From assembly GCA_016931515.1 (NCBI GenBank), contig JAFGEQ010000009.1:62001-126000 (forward strand): a DNA stretch of 64,000 nucleotides, read 5' to 3'. The DNA is from a candidate division CSSED10-310 bacterium (lineage in GTDB: Bacteria; CSSED10-310). The notes below the pieces were generated by a model. The model had not been told where the DNA came from and made no database searches. It saw only the letters and a program-made list of their open reading frames with translations. Below are positions 18,601-28,311 of this stretch, piece after piece (position 1 is the first letter of the stretch; every line of letters starts with the position of its first letter). The translations under genes were made by a program, and so were the position numbers.

Positions 18601-19584
18601 TCAATAATCAAGGATTTCGATATATGTCATCGCCCGTTGCCGATCAAACCATTCCTGCTCCACCTGTCTGGCCTTTTTTTCCCGCAGCGTCATTTCGATT
18701 TCATCTCGCAGATCCTTCAACGGCTTGAACCCGGCATCCATTTTTTCCAGGACTTTTATGATAACCCACCCAAATTCTGTCTGGAGAGGTTCAGAGAATT
18801 GCCCAACCTCAAGCTGAAAAGCTTTTTCTTCAATAACCGGGAGAGCCTTTCCTTCCTCCAGGAACCCGATATCGCCACCTTGATCACGGGATGGTCCATC
18901 AGAAAAGTTTTTGACCATATCGGCAAAATCCTCGCCGGCAGACAGTTGCCTGTATAGATCACGGATCCTTTTCTCCGCCGCAGCGTTAGCCAGGGGACCG
19001 TTCGATTCGCTGTCAACCATCAGAACACCTACCCTGACCTGGGCTTTCGATTGATACTGATCCCTGTTCGATTCATAGTAGTCTTTAATATCGGATTCAG
19101 TGACCCGAATTTTCGAATAAACCTCGCTTCTCAGAACACGTCGTACAATGGACTGCTTCTTTAAATTCTCCTTCAGTTCATCCAGCGTGATACCTTCAAC
19201 AGCAAGTTGCTGGAGAAACGCCTCCTCCGTCTTAATCCCTGCATTGTCGCGCAAAGCCATAATCGTTGCTTCGACTTCCGCATCCGAAATAACAACTTCA
19301 TTGTCCCGAGCGAACCGCAGGCAGACTGCCTCGTTGATCATCTGGTTGAGAATCTGGCTATTCACCTCATGGATTCGTTGATCCCATTCCTCGGGTGGGT
19401 ATTTCTGCCGGATCTGCTCAATCGACGGTTGACTCGCTTCACGAAGTTGCGATGCTGTAATAATGCTGCGGTCCACTTTCGCAATGATGTGGTCGACCAC
19501 TTCGACTGCTCGGGCCGATGAGCCCAGAAGAAACACTGGCAATAACAGATATCGGGGCAATGCACGTACGGCAAGTCTGATCAT
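18601..19584 (-). CDS. Periplasmic peptidyl-prolyl isomerase, SurA-like parvulin
   Basis: 327 residues. Signal peptide ~1-26 (LPRYLLLPVFLLGSSARA). A SurA-type N-terminal chaperone domain (~28-170) begins VEVVDHIIAKVDRSIITASQ and includes NQMINEAVCLRFA. One parvulin domain (~175-290) follows with QVRVGVLMV, FADMVKNFSDGPSRDQGGDI and GFLEEGKALP, ending in PLQTEFGWVIIKVLEK. SurA of E. coli has two parvulin domains; here there is one. It folds outer-membrane or periplasmic clients. The start overlaps the stop of the second parvulin gene by ATGA, so the two are made together. Confidence 0.9.
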   Translation of the reverse strand: MIRLAVRALPRYLLLPVFLLGSSARAVEVVDHIIAKVDRSIITASQLREASQPSIEQIRQKYPPEEWDQRIHEVNSQILNQMINEAVCLRFARDNEVVISDAEVEATIMALRDNAGIKTEEAFLQQLAVEGITLDELKENLKKQSIVRRVLRSEVYSKIRVTESDIKDYYESNRDQYQSKAQVRVGVLMVDSESNGPLANAAAEKRIRDLYRQLSAGEDFADMVKNFSDGPSRDQGGDIGFLEEGKALPVIEEKAFQLEVGQFSEPLQTEFGWVIIKVLEKMDAGFKPLKDLRDEIEMTLREKKARQVEQEWFDRQRAMTYIEILDY

Positions 19585-20531
19585 GTTCCATCTCCCAAAT
19601 CAGCAAGAGGGGTCCCCTGCCTGATTTCCAGTTTATTGACCTCCTGATCCAACCAGTCCTGGAAGATGCGTGATCGGAGGCGGACAACCAATTCCTCCTG
19701 AAGCCTATCTCGAACCGATTCCAAGGGCAAGACTTCGGGCGGGTACTTTTTAATAAGTTTGTATATGAAATATCCTTCCGACGCGGCCAATACCCTGGAA
19801 ATTTCCCCAGGTTTCAATTGAATTAACTCAGCCTCAAACTCGCTTGGCAGCTCACCCGCCTGCTTGATTACACTCTCCCCCTGAGCACCCTCTCCCTTGA
19901 GGTTGCTATGCTTCTGGGCCAGGGTTTCAAATTTCCATTTTCTTTTGAGTTGTGCGTATAGATCTTTAGCGAGGTCCGCATCGTAGACGCGAATAATCCG
20001 GAACTCCAGCCTTTCCGGCTTTGTGAAATAGTCCAGACGCTGCTCATATTCCTGGCGGATCATTTCATCCGTTACGTCAATGTCTCTGGCGAGATGTTCG
20101 GAAATTCCCCCTGCCAGATCCATCACCTGCAGACCGCTGACAACTCTATTCCACCATTCAGTTTCACCATCCGCCATGAATTCAAATCCTTCGCCGTACC
20201 GTTTTAACTCCTCCGGAACCTGCCCCGTATCTTCGATCGCTTTCAACCCAAGACGGTTTGCTTCCTGCCGAATCACCTTTTCAACACAAAGATCCCGGAT
20301 GCAACTGGTGATCGCACGTTGAATATCCTCATCACCGATATCATCCTCCAGGCCCCAATCCATCAATCTGACAGCCACTCTGGCCTTGAGTTGAGGAACT
20401 AGAGTGGCTTCTCCATCAATCCATAACGCGACAGCCGTTTCCTGCACGGATTCCTGCGACCCACAACCGACAGAGACCATCATCAGCGTGATGAATACAT
20501 CAACACATCGCAACCATTTCTTCCAATGCAT
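19581..20531 (-). CDS. Parvulin-type peptidyl-prolyl isomerase lipoprotein
   Basis: About 316 residues if the ATG at 20531 is used (MHWKKWLRCVDVFI). This places the start 32 bases inside mfd. The signal peptide ends in a lipobox, LMMVSVGC, so the protein is probably lipidated. A helical N-terminal domain (~60-170) is followed by a parvulin domain with EFRIIRVYDADLAKDLYAQL, LAQKHSNLKGEGAQGES and EFEAELIQLKPGEISRVLA. The Gly-Asp-Gly centre of the parvulin core is less regular than in the SurA-like neighbour, so isomerase activity is less certain. It most likely helps fold exported proteins as a PrsA-like factor. Confidence 0.8.
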   Translation of the reverse strand: MHWKKWLRCVDVFITLMMVSVGCGSQESVQETAVALWIDGEATLVPQLKARVAVRLMDWGLEDDIGDEDIQRAITSCIRDLCVEKVIRQEANRLGLKAIEDTGQVPEELKRYGEGFEFMADGETEWWNRVVSGLQVMDLAGGISEHLARDIDVTDEMIRQEYEQRLDYFTKPERLEFRIIRVYDADLAKDLYAQLKRKWKFETLAQKHSNLKGEGAQGESVIKQAGELPSEFEAELIQLKPGEISRVLAASEGYFIYKLIKKYPPEVLPLESVRDRLQEELVVRLRSRIFQDWLDQEVNKLEIRQGTPLADLGDGT

Positions 20532-23500
20532 ATCGTGTCTTTCTAACCAGTTCACGCCCGATCGTCTCAGATACACGGATCATTAGTGATACGGGGGGAT
20601 TGAACTGGTAACGCTGGGGCTGCCTGACGATCAATTCCATGACATGTTCCGGCTTCAGAGGTGTTGAGTTTGAAAAAGTCGCCACAACGACTCCTTTCCG
20701 GTACTCCAGCAGCGTGACAGCCAATTTCGCGGCCGCAATTCTTATGCCGGCGATATCAGCCAGGATATAGATGGCTTCCGGTGGATCTCCATACTGATCT
20801 TTCAGCGACAGCACAAAAGATTCAATCTGATCAGTGTATCGAATTGTTGAAAATCGGCGATATACTTCCAGTCGGAAGGCCGGTTCCTCGATATACATTT
20901 CCGGAATCGCCAGATCATAGGGAATTTTAATTTCACATTCCCGCGTCTCCTCAATCTGTTCACCCTTCAATTCCTGAACCGCCTCCCTGATCAGGCGACA
21001 GTACATTTCGAAGCCGACCGCACTGATCTGACCATGCTGATTCGGTCCGAGAATATCTCCTGCACCTCGAATATCCAGATCCCGGGCAGACAGACTGAAA
21101 CCGGACCCGAGCTCAACTGCCTCCCGAATAGCAGATAACCGTTCCTTGGCTTTCTGAGTGACGATCTGGGTTGCCGGAACAAGCAACCATGCATATGCCT
21201 GGTAGCGATCACGGCCGACCCGACCTCTCAATTGATAAAGCTGGGCAAGCCCCAATTGATCGGCGCGATTGATGATTATCGTATTGACAGATGGAATATC
21301 AAGACCCGATTCGATTATCGTTGTGCACACAAGCACATCATATTCTCTCTCCAGAAAACGCAGCATCACCGATTCCAGCGCCGACTCACTCATCTGCCCA
21401 TGACCCACGCCGATACGTGCCTCCGGAACCAGTTTTCTCAACATATCCGCCAGAACGTGGATACTGTGCACCCGGTTATGAACGAAATACACCTGCCCAC
21501 CTCTGCTGAGTTCCTCAAGGACCGCCCTGCGAATCAGTTCCCGATCGAAGCGAGCGATCCGGGTCATGATCGGTAGCCGGGATTCGGGTGGTGTATTGAT
21601 CAGAGAAATTTCCCTCAAACCCAGAAGGGACATGTTCAGCGTTCGTGGAATCGGTGTTGCCGTCAAGGTCAATACATCGATGGTATTTCTTAATTGCTTG
21701 AGTTTTTCCTTGTGTCGTACTCCGAAACGGTGTTCTTCGTCGATAATCAACAGACCCAGGTTCTGAAACCTGACCAGATCTCCCAGTAACGCATGCGTTC
21801 CAATCACAATATCAATAGTACCATCGGCGATATGCCGATGAACAATCTTCCTATCCCGATCCTTTAAAAAACGCGACAGCATGGCTATTTTTACCGGAAA
21901 GTTTTCGAATCGTTTCTGGAAACTCCGGAAATGCTGCTGTGCCAGGATTGTTGTTGGAACAAGAACCGCAACCTGCTTACCGGCTATTGCCGCCTTAAAA
22001 GCTGCCCGTAATGCTACTTCCGTTTTGCCATACCCGACGTCGCCACAGACAATTCTGTCCATTGGTCGCGGAGTCTCCATATCACTTTTTACATCGTTGA
22101 TTGCCTTCAACTGGTCGGGAGTTTCTTCATAATCGAATCCCAATTCAAATTCTCGCTGCCAGTTATCGTCCGATGGGAAGGAAAAACCTGTGACAACCTC
22201 CCGTTCGCTAAACAATTTCAGCAATTCAGCGGCCAGTTGAAGCACCGATTCCTTGACTTTTCTCTTCTTCGACTTCCATGTGACCCCACCCATGCGATCC
22301 AGGGCGGGTCTGGCATCGGATGTGGCTATGTATCGTTGAATCAGATACAACCGGTCGACCGGCAGATAAAGTTTTTGATCTTCCGCGTAACGGACCAGGA
22401 GAAAGTCCTGCTCTTTTCCGTTAACGGAGAGGCGGTGCAGACCGTCATATCGCCCTATGCCGTGATCGACATGCACAACCAGATCGCCGGGATGAAGATC
22501 GCGAAATGACAGACCCTGTTCGAATTCATCCGATCGTTTCCAGCGCTGTGGTCGTTTTTGTCCGACAATATCCCGCTCGGTAAGCAGAAGACAGTGCGAA
22601 TCAGGTAATCGAAATCCACGTGACAGATCACCCGCAATAAATTCGGTTGTAATATTACCTGGAAGTTGTCCGACAGCAGCAGCCGCAAGCTGGGAAGGTT
22701 GCGCATCTTCATCACGATCCAGATCCGCCGCAGCCAGCCGCTCCGAAACCACACGTCGAACCGACTCTCGACGATAAACGATCATGATCCGGTACCCTTC
22801 CAATGACCAGCGGCGAAATTCATTCGTAATCTTGCGATAATCGCCATTGAACTCCGGTACTGAACCCGCAGTGATTACGATGTTGCTGCTATCAACCGAA
22901 ACATCCTCGATGTCATCCCAGAGAATAGATGGGGTTCCGGGCAGAGCATTCAGAGTCGTGGTGCGAAATGATGTGGCATCGATTCGTCGGAGTTCTTCCA
23001 ATACCTCATCCGGCTCGATCCATACCGTCACAACATCCTTTCCCAACCATTCCAGAATACGGAAGAAGAAAGGAGCTGAATCCGCTGCCCCCCCCTGATC
23101 CAACGCTCTAGTGATCCGAATCATTCGGACCCTTGATATTGAACGTTGAGTCAGGGGATCGAACTCCCTGATCGATATGACTTCGTCTCCAAAATACTCG
23201 ACCCGGACCGGAAAATTGTAGACCGGTATGAAAATATCAAGGATTCCTCCCCTGAACGCGAAATCCCCGGGCGATTCAACCCTCATGACACGCTCATACC
23301 CCATCTCGGTGAGTTGCTCAATGATCCTCCGGATATTCGTACGGCCCTCTGTCGTAATGTCGATGCCGGTTTCCGAGTAGTGTTCCGGTGCATCCAGCCT
23401 GACAGCCATAAACGAGGCGGGAGCAATGGCAACGGGTACATCATGCGATCTCAGACTGTGCAACGAAGCATTGAGATGCGCTGAAAAAATGATGCCAGAC

Positions 23501-23838
23501 TCCTTGGGATCAGTAACCCCGTCGCGGAACTCCGGAAACAGAATGGCTCGGCCTGCAACTTCCGCTCGAACACCGGGTTCCCGGGTATCACTGCTCCCAG
23601 ACAGCATCTCTTCTCCGGGTTCGGACAGGAAAAACTTCATATCTCTCCACCATCGAACCGCCTCTTCAGCATTTTTAACAACTACCAGAAACGGTCGATG
23701 GGTTTGATTCGACAGTTCCGCCACGAAGGATGGTGCTGCTGACCCGGCCAATCCGGTCAGCTTTAATGATGATACCCCGCTACTAATTTGATCTATGGCG
23801 CTGCTGTAGCAAGCCGTGTCTGTCCAAACATTTTTCAT
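20500..23838 (-). CDS. mfd: Transcription-repair coupling factor
   Basis: 1112 residues, close to the family's ~1150. An N-terminal UvrB-like module (~1-330) is followed by the RNA-polymerase-interacting domain (~455-520; DLHPGDLVVHVDHGIGRYDG). The SF2 translocase shows Walker A GDVGYGKTEVALRA, Walker B LLIIDEEHRFG and TATPIPRTLNMSLLG. The RecG-like TRG region includes GRVGRDRYQAYAWLL. Mfd pushes stalled RNA polymerase off DNA lesions and recruits UvrA for transcription-coupled repair. Its ATG overlaps the stop of the upstream glycosyltransferase. The gene order mfd then two parvulins (as in mfd-prsA/surA clusters of other bacteria) is a known arrangement. Confidence 0.96.
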   Translation of the reverse strand: MKNVWTDTACYSSAIDQISSGVSSLKLTGLAGSAAPSFVAELSNQTHRPFLVVVKNAEEAVRWWRDMKFFLSEPGEEMLSGSSDTREPGVRAEVAGRAILFPEFRDGVTDPKESGIIFSAHLNASLHSLRSHDVPVAIAPASFMAVRLDAPEHYSETGIDITTEGRTNIRRIIEQLTEMGYERVMRVESPGDFAFRGGILDIFIPVYNFPVRVEYFGDEVISIREFDPLTQRSISRVRMIRITRALDQGGAADSAPFFFRILEWLGKDVVTVWIEPDEVLEELRRIDATSFRTTTLNALPGTPSILWDDIEDVSVDSSNIVITAGSVPEFNGDYRKITNEFRRWSLEGYRIMIVYRRESVRRVVSERLAAADLDRDEDAQPSQLAAAAVGQLPGNITTEFIAGDLSRGFRLPDSHCLLLTERDIVGQKRPQRWKRSDEFEQGLSFRDLHPGDLVVHVDHGIGRYDGLHRLSVNGKEQDFLLVRYAEDQKLYLPVDRLYLIQRYIATSDARPALDRMGGVTWKSKKRKVKESVLQLAAELLKLFSEREVVTGFSFPSDDNWQREFELGFDYEETPDQLKAINDVKSDMETPRPMDRIVCGDVGYGKTEVALRAAFKAAIAGKQVAVLVPTTILAQQHFRSFQKRFENFPVKIAMLSRFLKDRDRKIVHRHIADGTIDIVIGTHALLGDLVRFQNLGLLIIDEEHRFGVRHKEKLKQLRNTIDVLTLTATPIPRTLNMSLLGLREISLINTPPESRLPIMTRIARFDRELIRRAVLEELSRGGQVYFVHNRVHSIHVLADMLRKLVPEARIGVGHGQMSESALESVMLRFLEREYDVLVCTTIIESGLDIPSVNTIIINRADQLGLAQLYQLRGRVGRDRYQAYAWLLVPATQIVTQKAKERLSAIREAVELGSGFSLSARDLDIRGAGDILGPNQHGQISAVGFEMYCRLIREAVQELKGEQIEETRECEIKIPYDLAIPEMYIEEPAFRLEVYRRFSTIRYTDQIESFVLSLKDQYGDPPEAIYILADIAGIRIAAAKLAVTLLEYRKGVVVATFSNSTPLKPEHVMELIVRQPQRYQFNPPVSLMIRVSETIGRELVRKTRYALEEMVAMC

Positions 23839-25574
23839 TGGTTGTTCCGTATCACAATCACTATCAATCCGCTAGCAGGCAAATCCTGACAAATCACGGT
23901 TCCTCCCCAAAAAACCTGATCCCCAAACAACGAAAGGTCATCCTCCGTGATGACCAGGCGAATTTCTGGTGCATATTCTGCATTCATCACAAAATCAGTA
24001 ACCCGTCCGGTGGAGTCAAGCAGCTTCATTTGCTTCAGATCGATCGAGGCATACTCGCTGAACCATGTCGATCCGAAGAGTTCGAACATGGCATATCCAG
24101 GCTTCAACTCATATATGGCGGTCGAAAAGTAATGGGGTACATCCGGCTCCTGTTCCAGATCTCGATACAAGCGGGTCACCCTGTCTTCATCCGATGGTTT
24201 TCCCGGACCACCCAGCATCCAGGGTAATTGGAGGGTCATTGCTAGAATCAGGCAGACAAATACTGCCGTTGCCATCATTCCACGTCGCTTTGTCAACCGG
24301 CGGAGTCCGGGCAGGCCGGCCAGACATTCACTGACGAAATAGCCGGCAGCAAGGTGCGACATTGCAACCGGTGCAGCGAAATACAACCCGCGCCAATGAC
24401 CCGGCGTGAGAATAAACAGAGGTATCAGTGTAAAAAAGATAGCCATCAACAAAACACGCTGGGACCGGGTGTGCCTGTTAAAAATCAGAAGCCAGATACC
24501 GCCTATGGATCCGACACCGATGAATGGATGCATTAACGGAAGTTTATTCGTAAAAAGCATGTGGTTTATTGCTCGGTAATGAAAACTGCCTAGAACGGTC
24601 AGCATGTTTGTGAGAAGACCGTGCCAGGAGAAAGGGTAGCTTTCGTGAATTCCGTAGATTTGTCTTTTTTTGAAAACCAGATATTCCGGATTTGACGCTA
24701 TGTAGTCCAGTAGAGGTATCATGAGCAGAAAGAATATCAAGACGGTCTGGACCAGTCGAAGCAGCCTGGTTTTTCTTGGAAGATCACTCCGTTCAATAAT
24801 CCGTTCAACGGCCAGCGCAATAGTGATAACCGGAACAATCCGGCCCGATGAATGCATATACGATGCAGCAGTCATCAGAAAAGCTGTCACCAGGATCCAT
24901 ATCCGGGCGTTTTGGCGACTCATCATATTCTCCACTGTGACCATTGATACCAGGATCAGCGACGCAACCATAGTGAATCGGGTCATATCAATCAGTGGAT
25001 CACAATATTGGAAATAGCTGCTGAACAGGAGAAATCCCGAGGATAACTGAGCGCCGTATCGCCCGTAAAATTTATCCATGAACAAGTAAGCGGCGGGAAC
25101 AATGGATGTGCTGAGTATCACCGAGGTTATTTTGAAGCTCATCCAAGCAGGACCGAACAGAGTGATCACGGGCACGTAAAGCCAGGAGATGAGGACTTCG
25201 TCATATTCAAATTGGGGAATACAAGGGAAATAGGCCGAGCCGTGTGTAATTTGAATCGCTGCATACATAAAGCGGGCTGACAAGTCCTGAATGGAGTAGC
25301 CTGTTCCCAAATGATGCAATCGAAGGATGATGGCGATCAGCCAGAGCATAATCGGGATTCGGATCGATTGAGACGACACCTGGCGATCGAACGGCTTCGG
25401 TGTTGGAAGGGTAAGAGCAGCGGCTGTGCCCAGAAGAAATACTATAGCACCGGTGATTGGCTGGTTAAAATGAAAAAGGATTTGGACAGCTGTTGCCAGG
25501 AGCAGAGATAGCGTACAAGCAAATTGAAACGAGAAAATTTTTTTGATTGTGGAATCCATCGGTGTCCGGTCCAT
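23835..25574 (-). CDS. Multi-spanning membrane glycosyltransferase (GT39/ArnT-like)
   Basis: 579 residues with ~10-12 hydrophobic helices and a soluble C-terminal ~120 residues. The first large loop has FEYDEVLISWLYVP, where the Asp-Glu pair matches the catalytic acidic residues of polyprenol-phosphate-dependent transferases. HSSGRIVPVITIALAVERII and MHPFIGVGSIGGIWLL are typical PMT-like helices. It is the first gene of a ~16 kb minus-strand run and overlaps mfd by ATGA. An ATG five codons downstream is an alternative start. Donor and acceptor sugars are unknown. It is related in layout to the proteins at 11167 and 46482. Confidence 0.77.
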   Translation of the reverse strand: MDRTPMDSTIKKIFSFQFACTLSLLLATAVQILFHFNQPITGAIVFLLGTAAALTLPTPKPFDRQVSSQSIRIPIMLWLIAIILRLHHLGTGYSIQDLSARFMYAAIQITHGSAYFPCIPQFEYDEVLISWLYVPVITLFGPAWMSFKITSVILSTSIVPAAYLFMDKFYGRYGAQLSSGFLLFSSYFQYCDPLIDMTRFTMVASLILVSMVTVENMMSRQNARIWILVTAFLMTAASYMHSSGRIVPVITIALAVERIIERSDLPRKTRLLRLVQTVLIFFLLMIPLLDYIASNPEYLVFKKRQIYGIHESYPFSWHGLLTNMLTVLGSFHYRAINHMLFTNKLPLMHPFIGVGSIGGIWLLIFNRHTRSQRVLLMAIFFTLIPLFILTPGHWRGLYFAAPVAMSHLAAGYFVSECLAGLPGLRRLTKRRGMMATAVFVCLILAMTLQLPWMLGGPGKPSDEDRVTRLYRDLEQEPDVPHYFSTAIYELKPGYAMFELFGSTWFSEYASIDLKQMKLLDSTGRVTDFVMNAEYAPEIRLVITEDDLSLFGDQVFWGGTVICQDLPASGLIVIVIRNNQ

Positions 25575-25622
25575 CCAATAGCGCAGGACAGTGTAGTTTG
25601 ATTGATAATTTTTGCAAGAAAT

Positions 25623-26105
25623 CTATAAACTGGATCGACCGAATATCCGTTTAATCAGTTTGCCCATGTATTTATTGACGAAACTGTCTCGCGGCAGGAA
25701 GGGGATGATGGACCGCCCCCGAGGACTGACACGCTGAAGAGATTCCAGGAGAACATCATTTTTTTTATGTATCCGATATCCCCTGCGATATGTTTCTGCA
25801 GCTTTCCGGAAATCGCGCAATTCTTCGTATACTCGACCCAGATTCAAAAAAACTTCCGGATTTGACACGCCGTTTCTCATGGCTTTTTCACAGAGTTTCT
25901 TTCCATTGCGAGTATCTTTTTTTGCAATCGCCAGGGCAACGCCATAGTACGATAAATAGAGCGGATCGACGTTTTGAATATTAAAATGAGTATCATTCAT
26001 TTCAATCACTCGTCGAAAATATTGAAGAGCTCCCTCAAAATCACCTTGGTGATACAGGCGATATCCAAGACGAAATTGCTGCATTTGCTCAATTTCTGAC
26101 TGCAT
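25623..26105 (-). CDS. TPR-repeat protein
   Basis: 160 residues with about three tetratricopeptide repeats: LGYRLYHQGDFEGALQYF (~13-30), LYLSYYGVALAIAKKDTRNG (~49-68) and NPEVFLNLGRVYEELRDFRK (~86-105), followed by AAETYRRGYRIH. No signal peptide or membrane helix is visible, so it is cytoplasmic. GAGG lies seven bases before the ATG. The C-terminus is basic (KYMGKLIKRIFGR). It probably acts as a protein-interaction scaffold. The gene lies 48 bases upstream of the glycosyltransferase operon and may be co-transcribed with it. Confidence 0.75.
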   Translation of the reverse strand: MQSEIEQMQQFRLGYRLYHQGDFEGALQYFRRVIEMNDTHFNIQNVDPLYLSYYGVALAIAKKDTRNGKKLCEKAMRNGVSNPEVFLNLGRVYEELRDFRKAAETYRRGYRIHKKNDVLLESLQRVSPRGRSIIPFLPRDSFVNKYMGKLIKRIFGRSSL

Positions 26106-26269
26106 CTTGACACCTCGTAATCATAATCTGAATGTATTTTACATAATGAAAAAAGATCCCGCAAGTATCTCCGAGGACAGATTCCCGTAAGTGGTTGCAA
26201 ACCAGTCATCGGACTGCTAATTTGGGTTTTTTGATGATGCGTATTCAGACACATGCGAAAGGAGATTAT

Positions 26270-27619
26270 ATGATTGATAAGGAATATCTGGATCGAATCG
26301 ACACGAGTTTCAAGAAGATTCTGGAAGCCGCCGAGCAACCCGACGCCCGGGAGCAAATGGAGACGCTGAATGCCAAGCTTCTGGAGGCAAATTTTACGAT
26401 GTCGGGGAAACCGTTTCCGACATTTCTCAAACCCCTGTTCATTGAGCGGCGGATGAAAGAATATTTAGCCCACACCACCGACACAATAATGGACTGTATT
26501 GAGAAAGTCGGCGATTTGTTTTTCTCGAATCCCGAGATGGAGAAGTATTTCGAGATGCCCCCTTTGGATCGTGAACTCGCTCGGATTGATCCGGGATATC
26601 CCCGTCGAGTAATTAACGGACGTCTGGATGCGTTTTTAAGCGAGCACGGATTGAAATTTCTTGAGTTTAATTGCGACAGTCCCTGCGGAATCGGCTGGCA
26701 TGACAAACTAATTGAATTGCTGCAGGATATTCCGATAATCCAGGAATTTAAGGCAAAACACAAAGCGGAATACAGTCCGCTTTTGCCAAATTTCACGCAG
26801 ATGATCCGTCAGAAAAACGCGGAGATGGGGGGACCGAAGGAATTTACAGTCGCCGTTTCGACAGACTGGAATACGACCGTGCGGTATGACCTTGAACTGG
26901 TGGCCAGTTACCTGGATCATCAACCAGGCATTCATGCTTTCTTCTGGGACCCTCGTGAAGCGGAATATGACGGTAAAACACTCCGGATGAATGGTGAACC
27001 GGTGCATGTTGTGTTCCGAGATGATATCCGTGATTTCACCAAGGAACTGGAGCGATCCAAACCGGTTCTTGATGCATTCCGGGATAACAACATCTGCTTT
27101 ATAAATCCGTTCTCTTCCCGTGTCGGCGGACTGAAGTGCGTCCTGTGGTTCATGACCGATGAAAAATCCCAGCATCTTTTTACCAAAGATGAACTCAAGG
27201 TTATCAGGGAGTCGATTCCCTGGACACGTTTCATGAAAGAATCCAAAACAGATCTTATGGGTAAACCAATTGATCTTTTTCCGTATATCCGAGCCAACAA
27301 GGATGGATTTGTGTTAAAACCCAACGCTGGATACGGAGGATTTGGTGTTACGATCGGCCCATCCGTAACACAGGCGGAATGGGACAGTGTTCTCGAACAA
27401 ATCTCCCGGGGAGAAAGCTGGGTTGTTCAGGAAATCGCCTATGTACCACGGGGAGACTTTCCTCAGTTCTCACCCGATCTCCATTGGAAAGGAAAAAACA
27501 TCAACATCAACTTCTTTGCTTTCAATGGCAAATTCGGCGGCGGTATCGTCCGAGTCTCGGATTCCCTTATTATCAACGTACATCAGGGTGGAGGAATGAT
27601 ACCATTCTGTTACGTGTAA
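26270..27619 (+). CDS. Circularly permuted ATP-grasp protein, glutathionylspermidine-synthase-like
   Basis: 449 residues from the ATG at 26270 (AGGAGATTAT just upstream); an in-frame extension lacks a ribosome-binding site. The pattern fits circularly permuted ATP-grasp enzymes such as glutathionylspermidine synthase: FLEFNCDSPCGIGWHD (~150), DLELVASYLDHQPG, CFINPFSSRVGGLK, then the nucleotide-binding KPNAGYGGFGVTIGPS (~365-380) and a closing VHQGGGMIPF. These enzymes form amide bonds using ATP. The substrate is unknown, and no amidase domain or partner gene is attached. It is a single-gene unit between divergent genes and a strong terminator. Confidence 0.7.
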   Translation: MIDKEYLDRIDTSFKKILEAAEQPDAREQMETLNAKLLEANFTMSGKPFPTFLKPLFIERRMKEYLAHTTDTIMDCIEKVGDLFFSNPEMEKYFEMPPLDRELARIDPGYPRRVINGRLDAFLSEHGLKFLEFNCDSPCGIGWHDKLIELLQDIPIIQEFKAKHKAEYSPLLPNFTQMIRQKNAEMGGPKEFTVAVSTDWNTTVRYDLELVASYLDHQPGIHAFFWDPREAEYDGKTLRMNGEPVHVVFRDDIRDFTKELERSKPVLDAFRDNNICFINPFSSRVGGLKCVLWFMTDEKSQHLFTKDELKVIRESIPWTRFMKESKTDLMGKPIDLFPYIRANKDGFVLKPNAGYGGFGVTIGPSVTQAEWDSVLEQISRGESWVVQEIAYVPRGDFPQFSPDLHWKGKNININFFAFNGKFGGGIVRVSDSLIINVHQGGGMIPFCYV

Positions 27620-27647
27620 CCTTTTAGATTGTATTGAACTCAGAGCG

Positions 27648-27674
27648 CGGCTGATCTTCGGATCAGCCGTTTTT
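27648..27674 (+). terminator. Rho-independent terminator after the ATP-grasp gene
   Basis: A perfect 9-bp stem (CGGCTGATC / GATCAGCCG, 27648-27656 and 27661-27669) closes a TTCG tetraloop and is followed by TTTTT (27670-27674). It starts 29 bases after the stop codon of the plus-strand gene. Confidence 0.9.
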
Positions 27675-27686
27675 ATTCCATAACCG

Positions 27687-28256
27687 TTATTCGTGAATAG
27701 TCAGATAAGGCCAGAGGTCGGACTGGTTACCAAGATGATCGCGAGCCAGTAATTCGAGCAGGAATTCTGCGGGTTCGACGGCTTTTTCCGGAATCTCCGC
27801 CATCAATCCAAATATGCCATCCCCGGCACCGAAATCGCCACTCAGTCCATCATCGAGCAGCATCACACCTGTCGGTTCACCTTCGAAATAGATTTCAACA
27901 GATTCTATATCTTCATCTGGATCGACGACCCAGGCAACCATATTGAGAATGCCCCCGTTCTGCCAACTGATATCTGAGTCCATATAACCAGCCATCATGA
28001 TAACGGGAGATTCGCTGTCCGAGTCTGACGAGAAACCCCGGTTCGACTGATGTCTCAGCGAAGTCCAAGCCGGTCCCGTCAGAGGTCGTGCCGGTTGCCA
28101 TGATCCATTGGGAGGAAGCAGATCACCGACGAAAGGATTGATATCAAACGATGGTTCCAGCAGTGTCTGCAATTCCCCGGCTGCCCATACTGAATGAAGA
28201 CATCCTGCCAGTGCAAAAAAAATGCAGACGATCCGACAACGATTTACTTCATTCAT
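27687..28256 (-). CDS. Secreted protein with C-terminal beta-sandwich
   Basis: 189 residues from the ATG at 28256, preceded by AGGAGG nine bases away; an upstream in-frame start lacks such a site. The signal peptide (~1-25) has IVCIFFALAGC, a possible lipobox, then HSVWAAG, a possible signal peptidase I site; which is used is unclear. The C-terminal ~110 residues contain VVDPDEDIESVEIYF and a run DDGLSGDFGAGDGIFGLM, typical of calcium-bearing or immunoglobulin-like modules of secreted proteins that describe changes in a beta-sandwich. No catalytic motif is seen. It stands alone between ATP-grasp and khpA. Confidence 0.65.
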   Translation of the reverse strand: MNEVNRCRIVCIFFALAGCLHSVWAAGELQTLLEPSFDINPFVGDLLPPNGSWQPARPLTGPAWTSLRHQSNRGFSSDSDSESPVIMMAGYMDSDISWQNGGILNMVAWVVDPDEDIESVEIYFEGEPTGVMLLDDGLSGDFGAGDGIFGLMAEIPEKAVEPAEFLLELLARDHLGNQSDLWPYLTIHE

Positions 28257-28311
28257 CGAAATTAACCTCCTATGTGTCGACAGCATAGCCGATCAACCAG
28301 CCTGTGAACGC

